Positions 27,608 to 39,825 of a DNA stretch of 64,000 nt are shown here, in pieces. The notes beneath the pieces are model-generated. The model ran no database searches, was not told the origin of the DNA, and worked only from the letters and a program-made list of their open reading frames with translations. The DNA is taken from contig NZ_BDME01000002.1 of assembly GCF_002335445.1 (NCBI RefSeq), positions 372,001 to 436,000 of the forward strand, read 5' to 3'. The position numbers and the translations under genes were made by a program. Source of the stretch: Lebetimonas natsushimae. GTDB lineage: Bacteria > Campylobacterota > Campylobacteria > Campylobacterales > Nautiliaceae. Numbering within the stretch: the stretch's first letter is position 1; every line of letters begins with the position of its first letter.

Positions 27608-28909
27608 ATGTTAAGATTTGCGCCAAGTCCGACAGGAGATATGCATATAGGAAATTTAAGAGTTGCAATATTTAATTATATAGTTGCAAAACAAAAAGGC
27701 GAAAAATATTTAATCAGAATAGAAGATACCGATAAGCAGAGGAATATTGAAGGCAAAGATAAAGAAATACTTGAAATTTTGAATCTTTTTGGAATCGAAT
27801 ATGATGAGGTGGTTTATCAGTCAAATAATTTTCATTTGCATAGGGAAATGGCAAATAAGCTTTTAAAAGAAAAAAAAGCTTTTGCATGTTTTTGCAGTGA
27901 AGAAGATATAAAATTTGAAAGAGAAAAAGCGAAAATAGAAAAAAGACCATATAGATATTCCGGAAAATGTGAATATTTGGATGAAAAAACCTTAAGAAAA
28001 TATATTGCTGAAAATAAAGAATATGTAGTTAGAATAAAAAAACCGGAAAATAATATAAAATTTAATGATTTAATAAAAGGTGAAATGGAATTTTCTCCGT
28101 TTGAAGTTGACAGTTTTATAATTTTAAGAGCTGATAAAACTCCGACATATAATTTTGCTTGTGCAATTGATGATATGATTTATGATATTTCTTTGGTTAT
28201 AAGAGGTGAAGACCATTTAAGTAATACCCCAAAACAAATTCATATCAGAAAATTACTTGGTTATGATAAAGAAATAGAGTATGCCCATTTGCCTATTATT
28301 TTAAATGAAGAGGGTAAAAAAATGAGTAAAAGGGATAATGCAAGCAGTGTCAAATGGTTGCTTAATGAGGGTTTTTTACCTGAGGCAATTGCAAATTACT
28401 TAATACTTCTTGGAAACAGTTTTGAAAAAGAAATTTTTACTTTAGAAGAAGCAATTGATTTTTTTGATTTGACTAAAATTTCAAAGGCCCCTGCCAAATT
28501 TGATATAGAAAAGCTTAAATTTATAAACAAAGAGCATTTGAAAAAAATAAATAATTTATCAAAAATTTTAGGAGTAAATGAGATTTATGAAGATTTGCTT
28601 AAAATTTTAAGAGATGAAAGTTCCACTTTAAAAGAGATAAAAGAAAAATTTGATAAAATCTTTCAAAGAAGCGGAGATGAAGAATTTAAAAATGAAAGAG
28701 ATATTTTAAAAGAAGAAATTTTAAATTCTGAATTGGAAGAAAATTATGATGATTTTAAAAAACGCCTTATGAAAAACACTTCTCTAAAAGGTAAAAAATT
28801 GTTTATGCCACTTAGGGAATTATTAATAAATGAAAAGCATGGCCCTGAAATTAAAGATTTATATGACACAATGAAGCCGTATCTTAAAGAGATAATAAAA
28901 AGGAGATAA
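27608..28909 (+). CDS. gltX: Glutamyl-tRNA synthetase (short, GltX2-like)
   Basis: A 433-residue class I aminoacyl-tRNA synthetase. The HIGH-type motif is [14 protein letters not shown] at residues 5-18, and the KMSKR-type motif is KKMSKRDN near residue 238. Campylobacterota usually carry two GltX paralogues, of which the shorter charges tRNA-Gln with Glu for later amidation. The length and N terminus fit the short one, but the assignment is inference. AAGGAG precedes the ATG. yggT follows at 1 base. Confidence 0.9.
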   Translation: MLRFAPSPTGDMHIGNLRVAIFNYIVAKQKGEKYLIRIEDTDKQRNIEGKDKEILEILNLFGIEYDEVVYQSNNFHLHREMANKLLKEKKAFACFCSEEDIKFEREKAKIEKRPYRYSGKCEYLDEKTLRKYIAENKEYVVRIKKPENNIKFNDLIKGEMEFSPFEVDSFIILRADKTPTYNFACAIDDMIYDISLVIRGEDHLSNTPKQIHIRKLLGYDKEIEYAHLPIILNEEGKKMSKRDNASSVKWLLNEGFLPEAIANYLILLGNSFEKEIFTLEEAIDFFDLTKISKAPAKFDIEKLKFINKEHLKKINNLSKILGVNEIYEDLLKILRDESSTLKEIKEKFDKIFQRSGDEEFKNERDILKEEILNSELEENYDDFKKRLMKNTSLKGKKLFMPLRELLINEKHGPEIKDLYDTMKPYLKEIIKRR

Positions 28910-28910
28910 T

Positions 28911-29186
28911 TTGAATGCAATTTTGATATCTATTTTACAATTCATTAATCTAATAATCAGTATTTATATTTGGGTTGTTATTATAGCTGCACTTATTACA
29001 TGGGTTCAGCCAAATCCGTATAATCCCATAGTTCAGTTTTTATGGAATGTGACAGAACCTGTATACAGATGGATAAGACGCTATATACCAACCCGCTTCG
29101 GAGGGTTTGATATTGCCCCTATTATTTTAATATTAGCTTTGGAATTTTTGCAAATTCTCATAAATAATATAATTATAAGCTTATGA
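28911..29186 (+). CDS. YggT-family membrane protein
   Basis: A 91-residue, two-span protein of the YggT family. The conserved central segment is ITWVQPNPYNPIVQFLWNVTEPV followed by RYIPTRFGGFDIAPIILI. The only in-frame start is a TTG at 28911, supported by AAAAGGAG at proper spacing; the nearby ATG at 28915 is out of frame. The family is linked to membrane and osmotic homeostasis, without a firm function. Confidence 0.85.
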   Translation: MNAILISILQFINLIISIYIWVVIIAALITWVQPNPYNPIVQFLWNVTEPVYRWIRRYIPTRFGGFDIAPIILILALEFLQILINNIIISL

Positions 29187-30664
29187 TTTTTTTAATTGTT
29201 CCCCTTTTTCTTTTTTCCTTAAATCTTTCAACTATTTTAACCCATCCCAAAAGTTATGTAAGAGATTTTTATCTGACAGAATTTATGAAAGAAACAAATT
29301 CCACTGTTTTAGCCTATAAAGCATATAATTCTTTGTATAAACCAAAACCTTTTTTGCATTTAAAAATATTAGCCAAAAAAAATTCAATGTTTGAAAACAT
29401 TTATAAATGCATAAATGTAAAAAAAGAATATTTAAACGAGGTTGATATTTCCTGTATTCAAGACGGTGGTCTGTCGCTTAAAACTATTTCAAAACTTGAT
29501 AAAAAGAGATTAATAAATTTATATACAAAATTACCTAACGGAAAAATAAAAGAAGCGATAAAATGTTTTATTGACAATGATTTTTCAACTGTTTTTAAAA
29601 ACAGGGATTTGGGATATTATTTTATTTTGCAATTTCCCGATAAAAGAATTGATCAAAAAATTAAAGATTTTTCTATTTTTGAAGACAGATATTTTTACCT
29701 GTTTGTAAAACAGGCTGTATTAAACAATTTACGAAAAATTTCAAAGTCTCTTTTAAATATCGATTATAAAAAATTTGATGACAAAACCAAATGGTGGCTG
29801 TTTTTAAATGCTATAAAACAAAACCGAGTAAAACTTGCAGTTAATATTTTAGAAAATATGAAAAAAACTTCTAAAACAGATTTTTGGCTTTGGCTTTTAA
29901 CAAAAGAGAAAAAATATTTAAATGCCTTGCTTAAAAGGAATAGAATTGATTTTTACACTCTTTGGGTATATGAGATGGTAAATAAAAAATTTTTTATAAA
30001 AAATAAAATAATTTATAATTCAGCAAAAATAATTGAATATAATGAATCCAATCCATGGGATGTATTAAGGTTTTTTGATGATTTGAAAAAACAAAAGGAT
30101 TTGTTTAAATTTGCAAAAAAACTCGACAATAAAAATGAAGTTGCCCTGAAAGCACTTGTTTTGGATAAAGCTTTTCATTATAAAGTCAACATTTTTATAA
30201 CCCCTGATATTTATAATGATAAAAATACCAGTTTTAAATCTTTTGTTTATTCAATCGCAAGGCAGGAGAGCAGATTTATTCCGGCAGTTGTCAGCAGAAG
30301 CTATGCACTGGGGACTATGCAAATAATGCCGTTTTTAATCAGGTCAATGGAAGGGAATGTTTTTAACCAGTTTGATTATAATGAAAATATAAGACTTGGG
30401 GTTAAACATTTAAAATGGCTTTTTTCAAAATTAAACAATCCATTAATGGTCGCTTATGCTTATAACGGGGGAATAGGCTTTGTAAAAAGAAAAGTAATGC
30501 CAAATTTTACATATGAGGGAGAGTATGAACCGTTTTTAAGTATGGAGCTTGTGCCTTATGATGAGTCAAGGGAATACGGAAAAAAAGTTATTACCAATTA
30601 TATAATTTATTCCCATATTTTTGGAGATAAAAACATATCTTTACATAAACTTTTTAAAAGATAA
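29183..30664 (+). CDS. slt: Soluble lytic transglycosylase (Slt-like)
   Basis: A 493-residue exported murein transglycosylase: signal peptide MIFLIVPLFLFSL, a helical superhelix-like domain of about 330 residues, then the catalytic domain with SIARQESRF (catalytic Glu in ARQES), AVSRSYALG-type GTMQIMPF and YAYNGGIG. The gene starts inside the yggT stop (4-base overlap). Its 3' end overlaps the convergent lipoprotein gene by 11 bases. Confidence 0.9.
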   Translation: MIFLIVPLFLFSLNLSTILTHPKSYVRDFYLTEFMKETNSTVLAYKAYNSLYKPKPFLHLKILAKKNSMFENIYKCINVKKEYLNEVDISCIQDGGLSLKTISKLDKKRLINLYTKLPNGKIKEAIKCFIDNDFSTVFKNRDLGYYFILQFPDKRIDQKIKDFSIFEDRYFYLFVKQAVLNNLRKISKSLLNIDYKKFDDKTKWWLFLNAIKQNRVKLAVNILENMKKTSKTDFWLWLLTKEKKYLNALLKRNRIDFYTLWVYEMVNKKFFIKNKIIYNSAKIIEYNESNPWDVLRFFDDLKKQKDLFKFAKKLDNKNEVALKALVLDKAFHYKVNIFITPDIYNDKNTSFKSFVYSIARQESRFIPAVVSRSYALGTMQIMPFLIRSMEGNVFNQFDYNENIRLGVKHLKWLFSKLNNPLMVAYAYNGGIGFVKRKVMPNFTYEGEYEPFLSMELVPYDESREYGKKVITNYIIYSHIFGDKNISLHKLFKR

Positions 30665-31097
30665 GTTTTGTTTCTCCCCAGTGCTTACTTTTATATTCCA
30701 AAGTATAAGGTTTGTTTGTTTTTGGAAATTCAACAATATAATATGTCATCCAGGAGTTATAAAACGGAAAATTTTTATATAAGATAAAATCAGGTATTTT
30801 TTTAGAAATCTTAATAGGTTTTTGCTGGTTTAAAGTTATTGAAAATTCATTGTTTGTTAATTGATTGTCAAAGTCATTATATACACCTATTAAAAATGTT
30901 GGATTTGAAAATTTGTTTTTATACAGATTGTTTAAATAAACTGAATCAATTAATGCTTTTGTTTCGAGTGAATTAATTATTTGTCCTTTTTGCGTATATT
31001 TTAATGTTTTTTCATAAAAAGGATCATGTTTAAAAGCCGACTTTATTGAACAACCGCTGAATAAAATTATCATTAATACAAACAATATCTTTTTCAT
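30654..31097 (-). CDS. Putative lipoprotein, unknown
   Basis: A 147-residue protein with a lipoprotein signal (MKKILFVLMIILFSGC; lipobox FSGC, acylated Cys16). The mature part is beta-rich and ends with EYKSKHWGETKLIF. I do not recognise a family. It is convergent with slt, with overlapping 3' ends, and divergent from the DUF3293-like gene. Confidence 0.65.
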   Translation of the reverse strand: MKKILFVLMIILFSGCSIKSAFKHDPFYEKTLKYTQKGQIINSLETKALIDSVYLNNLYKNKFSNPTFLIGVYNDFDNQLTNNEFSITLNQQKPIKISKKIPDFILYKNFPFYNSWMTYYIVEFPKTNKPYTLEYKSKHWGETKLIF

Positions 31098-31192
31098 TAT
31101 TAACTCCGTTTATGAATTATTGTTATGAATTATATCATATTGATAAAATAAAAAAAATTGAGTAAAATGAAAAAAAACTATGAAAGGTTAAA

Positions 31193-31729
31193 ATGCGTTT
31201 TAATGTAATAGGGATAGGAGATTATAAAGGGAAATGTATTTATGATGAAGCCGAGGACGCATTAATGGTAGATGATGAAATTGTACTTGATTTTAAAAGA
31301 AAATATAAAGATTACCTTAAATACACTAAGTTTTTAATTAATTCAATAGAAGGCAGGAAATGGATATCTTTTCAGTTTATCCCGGATGATTATGATTTAT
31401 TAAAAAGAAAATTTGCAATCATTACAGCACATAATCCGAAGGATTTGATTTTAAATGATTTTTTAAATTTTTTGAAAAACACAGAATTGGAAGTTATTAT
31501 AAAAAGTTTCGGATATGAATATTATTCCAGTATAGGAGAATTATTTCATCATAGTGAATATTCTTTTATTGTTTATGATATAGAGAAAAAAGATGCGATT
31601 AATATTGCAAAAGAATTTGACCAGCATTCAATTTTTTACAATTCAGGAGAATATATTTCAATTACAGAATGTGAAAATAAACAGGATCTATTAAAATATA
31701 ATTACTTAATTCATTTTAAAGGGGAATAA
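31193..31729 (+). CDS. DUF3293-like protein
   Basis: A 178-residue soluble protein. The C-terminal half has the pattern FAIITAHNPKDLILNDFLNFL, then HHSEYSFIVYDI, then AKEFDQHSIFYNSGE, which resembles DUF3293 (unknown function). The N-terminal half of about 60 residues looks separate. Its stop overlaps the start of the next small membrane protein by one base. No enzyme motif is visible. Confidence 0.65.
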   Translation: MRFNVIGIGDYKGKCIYDEAEDALMVDDEIVLDFKRKYKDYLKYTKFLINSIEGRKWISFQFIPDDYDLLKRKFAIITAHNPKDLILNDFLNFLKNTELEVIIKSFGYEYYSSIGELFHHSEYSFIVYDIEKKDAINIAKEFDQHSIFYNSGEYISITECENKQDLLKYNYLIHFKGE

Positions 31730-31941
31730 TGGATGATTACAAAAATAGAAAATTGACAAAAGGTGAAAAACTGGGAGTCAGTGCGGCTTTAATTATGTTT
31801 TTTTCAATAGGTATGATAATGGGAGGCACCAGTGCCGGAAATGACAGACTTGTTTTAATTGGGGGGTTGATATTTAGTATCGGTGCGGCAATAGCCCTTT
31901 ATCTTTTATTTAAACATAAACCAAAGGACGAAGATTTTTAA
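31729..31941 (+). CDS. Small two-span membrane protein, unknown
   Basis: A 70-residue protein with two hydrophobic helices (about residues 16-33 and 41-60) joined by a Gly-rich turn (GGTSAGNDRLVLIGG). It is coupled to the preceding gene by a one-base overlap. I do not recognise a family. Confidence 0.6.
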   Translation: MDDYKNRKLTKGEKLGVSAALIMFFSIGMIMGGTSAGNDRLVLIGGLIFSIGAAIALYLLFKHKPKDEDF

Positions 31942-31945
31942 ATGT

Positions 31946-32488
31946 TTGATTTGTAAGAATTTCAGTTTTGAGGTCATTTGTAAAAATTGTCAAAAACAAT
32001 TTTTAAAACCGGAAATAAAAATAAAAGATAATATTGTTAGTTTTTATGAATACGAAGAAATAGAATGGCTTATAAAATTTAAATATGAAAAATTTGGAGA
32101 TAAGATATTTAAAATATTAGCAAATAATTCATTTAAAATTTTTGCCAAAACCATTTCTGAAAAATTTTTTGTAATTCCGATTGATGATAATATTGAAAAA
32201 GGCTTTTCACATACCGCTATTTTGGCCAATTCAATGAAAACTGAATTTTTGACACCTATTTTTAATTCCCTGCAGTCCACCAATAAAGTAAAATATGCCG
32301 GAAAATCACTTGAATTTAGATTAAATAACCCTAGAAATTTTAAATATAAGGGAGAGGAAAAAATTGATGTAATTTTAGTTGATGATATTAAAACCACAGG
32401 TACAACTTTAAATGAAGCAAAAGAAGTTTTATCAAAATATGGTGTTAATGTATATTTAAGTGTTGTTTTAGCAAATTTATGCCATTAA
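31946..32488 (+). CDS. ComF-like phosphoribosyltransferase
   Basis: A 180-residue ComF/amidophosphoribosyltransferase-family protein. The PRPP-binding loop VILVDDIKTTGTTLNEA lies near residue 141, and a Cys pair (VICKNCQ) lies near the N terminus. The only usable start is a TTG at 31946. In the same frame the upstream bases encode K-C before L-I-C, which would complete the usual zinc-binding Cys pair. The ATG at 31942 is out of frame and hits a stop at once. ComF proteins support DNA uptake. Confidence 0.72.
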   Translation: MICKNFSFEVICKNCQKQFLKPEIKIKDNIVSFYEYEEIEWLIKFKYEKFGDKIFKILANNSFKIFAKTISEKFFVIPIDDNIEKGFSHTAILANSMKTEFLTPIFNSLQSTNKVKYAGKSLEFRLNNPRNFKYKGEEKIDVILVDDIKTTGTTLNEAKEVLSKYGVNVYLSVVLANLCH

Positions 32489-32491
32489 ATT

Positions 32492-32500
32492 TGGTATAAT
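32492..32500 (+). promoter_or_regulatory. Extended -10 promoter of gyrA
   Basis: TGGTATAAT (32492-32500) is an extended -10 element about 22 bases upstream of the gyrA ATG. It lies just after the comF-like stop. No strong -35 box is visible. Confidence 0.6.
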
Positions 32501-32522
32501 CTTAATTAAAAAAAGGATATGA

Positions 32523-34961
32523 ATGCAAATTATTCCTGTAAGTATTGAAGATACTCTCGCAAAAAGCTATTTAGAATATTCTATGAGCGTAATTGTTGGA
32601 AGGGCTCTTCCTGATGTAAGAGACGGGCTCAAGCCTGTTCATAGAAGAATTCTTTATGCAATGTATAAAATGGGAATTACTTCAAATTCAGCTTATAAAA
32701 AATCTGCAAGAATTGTAGGGGACGTTATAGGTAAATATCATCCTCACGGAGACAGTGCGGTTTATGAAGCACTTGTAAGGATGGCTCAGCCTTTTTCTAT
32801 GAGAATGCCTTTAATTGACGGACAGGGTAACTTCGGTAGCATAGACGGTGACAATGCCGCAGCTATGAGATATACTGAAGCTAGACTTACAAAAATTGCA
32901 GAAGAATTACTTAAAGACATAGATAAAGACACGGTTGATTTTGTGCCAAATTATGACGGCAGCGAAAAAGAACCTGTTGTTTTACCTGCAAGATTTCCAA
33001 ATCTTTTAGTTAATGGGAGCAGTGGTATTGCAGTCGGTATGGCTACAAATATTCCTCCACATAATTTAAGTGAACTTATTGATGCCTTAATTTATATGAT
33101 CGATAATAAAGAAGCTGATCTTGAAGATATTTTACAATTTGTAAAAGGTCCTGATTTTCCAACAGGTGGAATTATATTTGGAAGAGGCGGAATTATTGAA
33201 GCTTACAAAACCGGAAGAGGCAGTATTAAAATCAGGGCAAAACACCATATAGAACATAAAGGGAATAAAGAAGTCATTGTAATTGATGAAATTCCTTATC
33301 AGGTAAATAAAGCTAAATTAATTGAAAAAATAAGTGAACTGGTTAAAGATAAAATAATTGACGGAATCAGTGAAGTGAGAGATGAAAGCGACAGAGAAGG
33401 AATTAGGGTAGTAATTGAGCTTAAAAAAGATGCAATGAGTGAAATTATTTTAAACAATTTATACAAGCACACTCAAATGCAGGTTAGTTTTGGGGTAAAT
33501 ATGCTTGGAATTTATGATAAACAGCCAAAACTTTTTAATCTTTTTGAACTTCTTGATATTTTTATTAAACATAGAAAAACAGTGGTAATAAGAAGAACAA
33601 TTTATGAACTTGAAGAGGCAAAAAGAAGAGCGCATATATTAGAAGGTTTAAGAATTGCGCTTGCAAATATTGATGAAGTGGTTGAGCTTATTAAAAAATC
33701 CGCTGATACAAAAGAAGCAAAAGAAAATTTAATCAACAGATTTGAACTTAGTGATATTCAAGCCCAAGCTATCCTTGATATGAAACTTTCACGTTTAACT
33801 TCCCTTGAAATAGAAAAGCTTGAAAAAGAATACAAAGAACTGATGGAAAAAATAGAATATTTAAATTCTATTTTAAAAAGTGAAGAGGTTTTGAACGGTG
33901 TTATCAAAGATGAACTTCTTGAAATTAAAAAGAAATATCCCACACCTAGACTTACTGAAATAGTTGACGATTATGATGAAATTGATATAGAAGATTTGAT
34001 TCCAAATGAAGAAATGGTGGTAACTATTACTCACAGGGGTTATGTAAAAAGAGTGCCTCTTAAAATTTACGAAAGACAAAACAGGGGAGGTAAAGGTAAA
34101 AAAGCTTTAACTACATACGAAGATGATTTTATAGAAGATTTTTATGTGGCTAAAGCACACGATACTCTCATGATTATTACAAATAAAGGTCAATTACACT
34201 GGCTTAAAGTTTATAGAATACCTGAAGGCAGCAGAACCAGTAAAGGTAAGGCAATTGTAAACCTGATAAACCTTGATAAAGATGAGAGAATTCAAACAAT
34301 TATAAAAACAAGTGATTTTGATGAAAATAAATCATTGGCATTTTTTACCAAAAACGGAGTGGTAAAAAGAACAAATCTGAGTGAATTTAAAAATGTAAGA
34401 AGTACAGGTATAAGGGCTATTACTATAGATGAAAATGATGAACTTGTCACAGCCAAAATAGTAAAACCTGAGGATAAAGAACTCTTTATCGTAACCAAAA
34501 AAGGTATGGCTATCAGGTTTCCTGTGGATACAGTAAGAGAAATGGGAAGAAGTGCAAGAGGTGTTAAAGGAATTACATTTAAAATAGAAGGTGATGAAGT
34601 GGTGGGAGCATTGGCACTCAAAGACGAATATCAGGAAATTTTGACTGTCAGTGAAAAAGGTTTTGGCAAAAGAACAGAAGCTAATTTATACCGTTTGACA
34701 AACAGAGGCGGTAAAGGTGTAATTGCCATGAAACTGACTAATAAAACAGGCGATTTAGTAGGTGTTGTAGCAACAGAAGAAAATCATGATTTAATGGTTT
34801 TGACAAGTAGTGGAAAAATGATTAGGGTTAGCATTGATTCTATATCTAAAACAGGAAAGAATACTCAAGGTGTAAGAATAGTCAAACTTGATAATGAAGA
34901 CAAAGTGGTGAGTATTGCAAAAACACCTAGTGAAAAAATGGAAAATTTAGAAGAAAATTAA
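32523..34961 (+). CDS. gyrA: DNA gyrase subunit A
   Basis: An 812-residue catalytic subunit. The winged-helix core starts [19 protein letters not shown], and the active-site Tyr is Y117 in [10 protein letters not shown]. The quinolone-determining segment reads [17 protein letters not shown], with Ser78 and Glu82 at the positions of E. coli Ser83 and Asp87. The C-terminal beta-pinwheel includes the GyrA box variant QNRGGKGK near residue 520 that supports DNA wrapping. The length is normal for the subunit. Confidence 0.97.
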   Translation: MQIIPVSIEDTLAKSYLEYSMSVIVGRALPDVRDGLKPVHRRILYAMYKMGITSNSAYKKSARIVGDVIGKYHPHGDSAVYEALVRMAQPFSMRMPLIDGQGNFGSIDGDNAAAMRYTEARLTKIAEELLKDIDKDTVDFVPNYDGSEKEPVVLPARFPNLLVNGSSGIAVGMATNIPPHNLSELIDALIYMIDNKEADLEDILQFVKGPDFPTGGIIFGRGGIIEAYKTGRGSIKIRAKHHIEHKGNKEVIVIDEIPYQVNKAKLIEKISELVKDKIIDGISEVRDESDREGIRVVIELKKDAMSEIILNNLYKHTQMQVSFGVNMLGIYDKQPKLFNLFELLDIFIKHRKTVVIRRTIYELEEAKRRAHILEGLRIALANIDEVVELIKKSADTKEAKENLINRFELSDIQAQAILDMKLSRLTSLEIEKLEKEYKELMEKIEYLNSILKSEEVLNGVIKDELLEIKKKYPTPRLTEIVDDYDEIDIEDLIPNEEMVVTITHRGYVKRVPLKIYERQNRGGKGKKALTTYEDDFIEDFYVAKAHDTLMIITNKGQLHWLKVYRIPEGSRTSKGKAIVNLINLDKDERIQTIIKTSDFDENKSLAFFTKNGVVKRTNLSEFKNVRSTGIRAITIDENDELVTAKIVKPEDKELFIVTKKGMAIRFPVDTVREMGRSARGVKGITFKIEGDEVVGALALKDEYQEILTVSEKGFGKRTEANLYRLTNRGGKGVIAMKLTNKTGDLVGVVATEENHDLMVLTSSGKMIRVSIDSISKTGKNTQGVRIVKLDNEDKVVSIAKTPSEKMENLEEN

Positions 34962-35006
34962 AGTTTTTCTTTTTTTTTCCGATTTTGAAAACAAAAAAGG
35001 TTAAAA

Positions 35007-35522
35007 ATGATTAAAAAAATCATTATCACAGTATCTTTGATATTTTTGGGATGTGCTTCTAATCAAGTGGAAAAAAAACCACCTGCATATACTAAAACAG
35101 CCCCTGATTGTAATGTTTCTTCTAAAAAAGAAATATCTAAAAAGACTGAATATAGTGAAAATATTATTTTAAATAAACCCGAAAAAAAACATAACACAGT
35201 TTTAACTTTATATGTAGTTGGAGAAGGTGTTGCCCCTGTAGATGCCGTTAATGCCGCACAGGCTAAAATATTAGCAAGACGTGCCGCTATTGCAGATGGA
35301 TACAGACAGCTGGCAGAAAAAATGTACGGTGTAAAAGTTACAGCAAAAGAGACTGTAAAAGATTTAATGCTTAAAAATTCAGATGTTAACACATATGTAG
35401 AGGGATTGATCAGAGGGGCGGATATTCAGGCGGAAAAATTCGAAGATGGAATTTATTATGTTACTATGAATTTAAAACTTGATGTAAGGATGTGGAATAA
35501 ATTTATTAATAATAATAATTAG
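35007..35522 (+). CDS. LPP20-family lipoprotein
   Basis: A 171-residue lipoprotein: signal MIKKIIITVSLIFLGC with lipobox FLGC, a Lys/Thr-rich linker, then an LPP20 domain (AVNAAQAKILARRAAIADGY, QLAEKMYGVKVTAKETVKDL, YVEGLIRGADIQ). LPP20 is a surface antigen of Helicobacter pylori and is common in Campylobacterota. The function is unknown. AAAGG precedes the ATG. A short open frame overlaps its 3' end. Confidence 0.85.
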   Translation: MIKKIIITVSLIFLGCASNQVEKKPPAYTKTAPDCNVSSKKEISKKTEYSENIILNKPEKKHNTVLTLYVVGEGVAPVDAVNAAQAKILARRAAIADGYRQLAEKMYGVKVTAKETVKDLMLKNSDVNTYVEGLIRGADIQAEKFEDGIYYVTMNLKLDVRMWNKFINNNN

Positions 35523-35850
35523 TTTTCCTCTTTTTCTTTTCGGTGATTATTATATATCTGTTCAATTATCTTCTGATAATTTAATTCTTCAAAAATATAT
35601 TCTTAACTGTTCAAAGGCTTTAACATCTGTAAATTCATCTGAAAAACTGCTTTTTAAAATAAAAACTAATGAAAAAAATGTGTTAAAGATATGTAAAAGA
35701 GAGAGTAATAATATTATGTTAAATCTTTTTAAATATAAAGTTTTTTTATATTCAAAAAACAATAAAATAAAACTTACCTTTATTCCCAAAAGGTTTGATG
35801 TTATTATAAAAAACGGTTATGCATATTTTTACTTAAAAGATGAAAAATGA
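35512..35850 (+). CDS. Small putative exported protein without a standard start codon
   Basis: An open frame runs from a stop at 35485 to TGA at 35848-35850 and fills the gap between the LPP20 gene and cas6. The translation begins with a hydrophobic signal-like stretch (IISFPLFLFGDYYISVQL), followed by a charged mature part ending FIPKRFDVIIKNGYAYFYL. There is no ATG, GTG or TTG near the front. ATA codons (35509-35517) or the ATT at 35518 would have to serve, coupled to the lipoprotein stop at 35520. An internal ATG at 35716 would give only 44 residues. It overlaps the cas6 ATG. Alternatively it is a decayed gene. Confidence 0.45.
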   Translation: MIISFPLFLFGDYYISVQLSSDNLILQKYILNCSKALTSVNSSEKLLFKIKTNEKNVLKICKRESNNIMLNLFKYKVFLYSKNNKIKLTFIPKRFDVIIKNGYAYFYLKDEK

Positions 35851-36539
35851 AATTTTATGAAATAAATATACAAACTGCTTTAAAATCCCCAATTCATTTT
35901 CAAAAATCACCTGAGGCTATTTCAAAACTTATATCAACTGCTTTAATTAATGGAGGATATACTCTTCATAAAGAAAATATTCCAAAAAATCATGTTTTCT
36001 CAAATCTTGGAAAAGCAAATAGCAAAGGATTTTTTGAAAAAGAAGGAAAAATTATTTTTAGAAGTTTTCAAAAAGATTTAGTAGAAAAATTAGCTAAAAA
36101 TTTGTTTTTCTACGAAGATAATATCTTTAAGATTGAAGGTATTAAATTTAAAGAGGTTAAATATAAACCCATAAAAGAGATGATATCTCTTAATCCGGTG
36201 TTTATTAAGATGAAAAGTGGTGATTTTTGGAGTTTTCAAAAAAGTGGAGATTTAGGTGTTTTATTATCTGCACTGCAGGATAATCTGCTTAGAAAATATG
36301 AAATGATTTATAATGAAAAATTAAATCCGGAGAATAATTTTATCGAATATTTTCAAATAAAAAACAATAAACCTCAAACTTTTTTTTATAAAAATGTTAA
36401 GTTTTTTGGATGGAAACTTTATATAATCCCCCGAAATGATGAAATCTCCCAAAAACTAGCATTTGTCTCGCTTGGAAGCGGCCTTGGACATAAAAACAGC
36501 ACTATTGGAGGCGGATTTTTGAAGTATAAATTTGAATAA
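35847..36539 (+). CDS. cas6: CRISPR pre-crRNA endonuclease Cas6
   Basis: A 230-residue RAMP-fold RNase that cuts the repeat and leaves the 8-nt 5' handle on crRNA. The diagnostic Gly-rich loop GSGLGHKNSTIGGGF is at the C terminus, and an N-terminal His in LKSPIHFQKS could be catalytic. It is the first cas gene of a type I-B locus and is separated from cas8b by 68 bases containing a second promoter, so crRNA processing can be expressed apart from the Cascade operon. Confidence 0.92.
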   Translation: MKFYEINIQTALKSPIHFQKSPEAISKLISTALINGGYTLHKENIPKNHVFSNLGKANSKGFFEKEGKIIFRSFQKDLVEKLAKNLFFYEDNIFKIEGIKFKEVKYKPIKEMISLNPVFIKMKSGDFWSFQKSGDLGVLLSALQDNLLRKYEMIYNEKLNPENNFIEYFQIKNNKPQTFFYKNVKFFGWKLYIIPRNDEISQKLAFVSLGSGLGHKNSTIGGGFLKYKFE

Positions 36540-36570
36540 TTCTAAATAGACAAAAAGTGACTTGTAAAAG

Positions 36571-36579
36571 TGATATAAT
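36571..36579 (+). promoter_or_regulatory. Extended -10 promoter of the cas8b operon
   Basis: TGATATAAT (36571-36579) is an extended -10 element 28 bases before the cas8b ATG, with AGGGG as ribosome site. No good -35 box is visible. It would drive cas8b through cas2, including the inserted restriction/OLD block. Confidence 0.6.
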
Positions 36580-36607
36580 ATTAAAGTTTCATTAAATAGG
36601 GGATGTG

Positions 36608-39815
<3,208 letters not shown>

Positions 39816-39825
39816 AGGAAGTTAA

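Noticed and set aside
32523-34961. Quinolone resistance from Glu at the position of E. coli GyrA Asp87
   Set aside because: Glu occurs naturally at this position in many bacteria and the adjacent Ser is kept, so it is not evidence of resistance.
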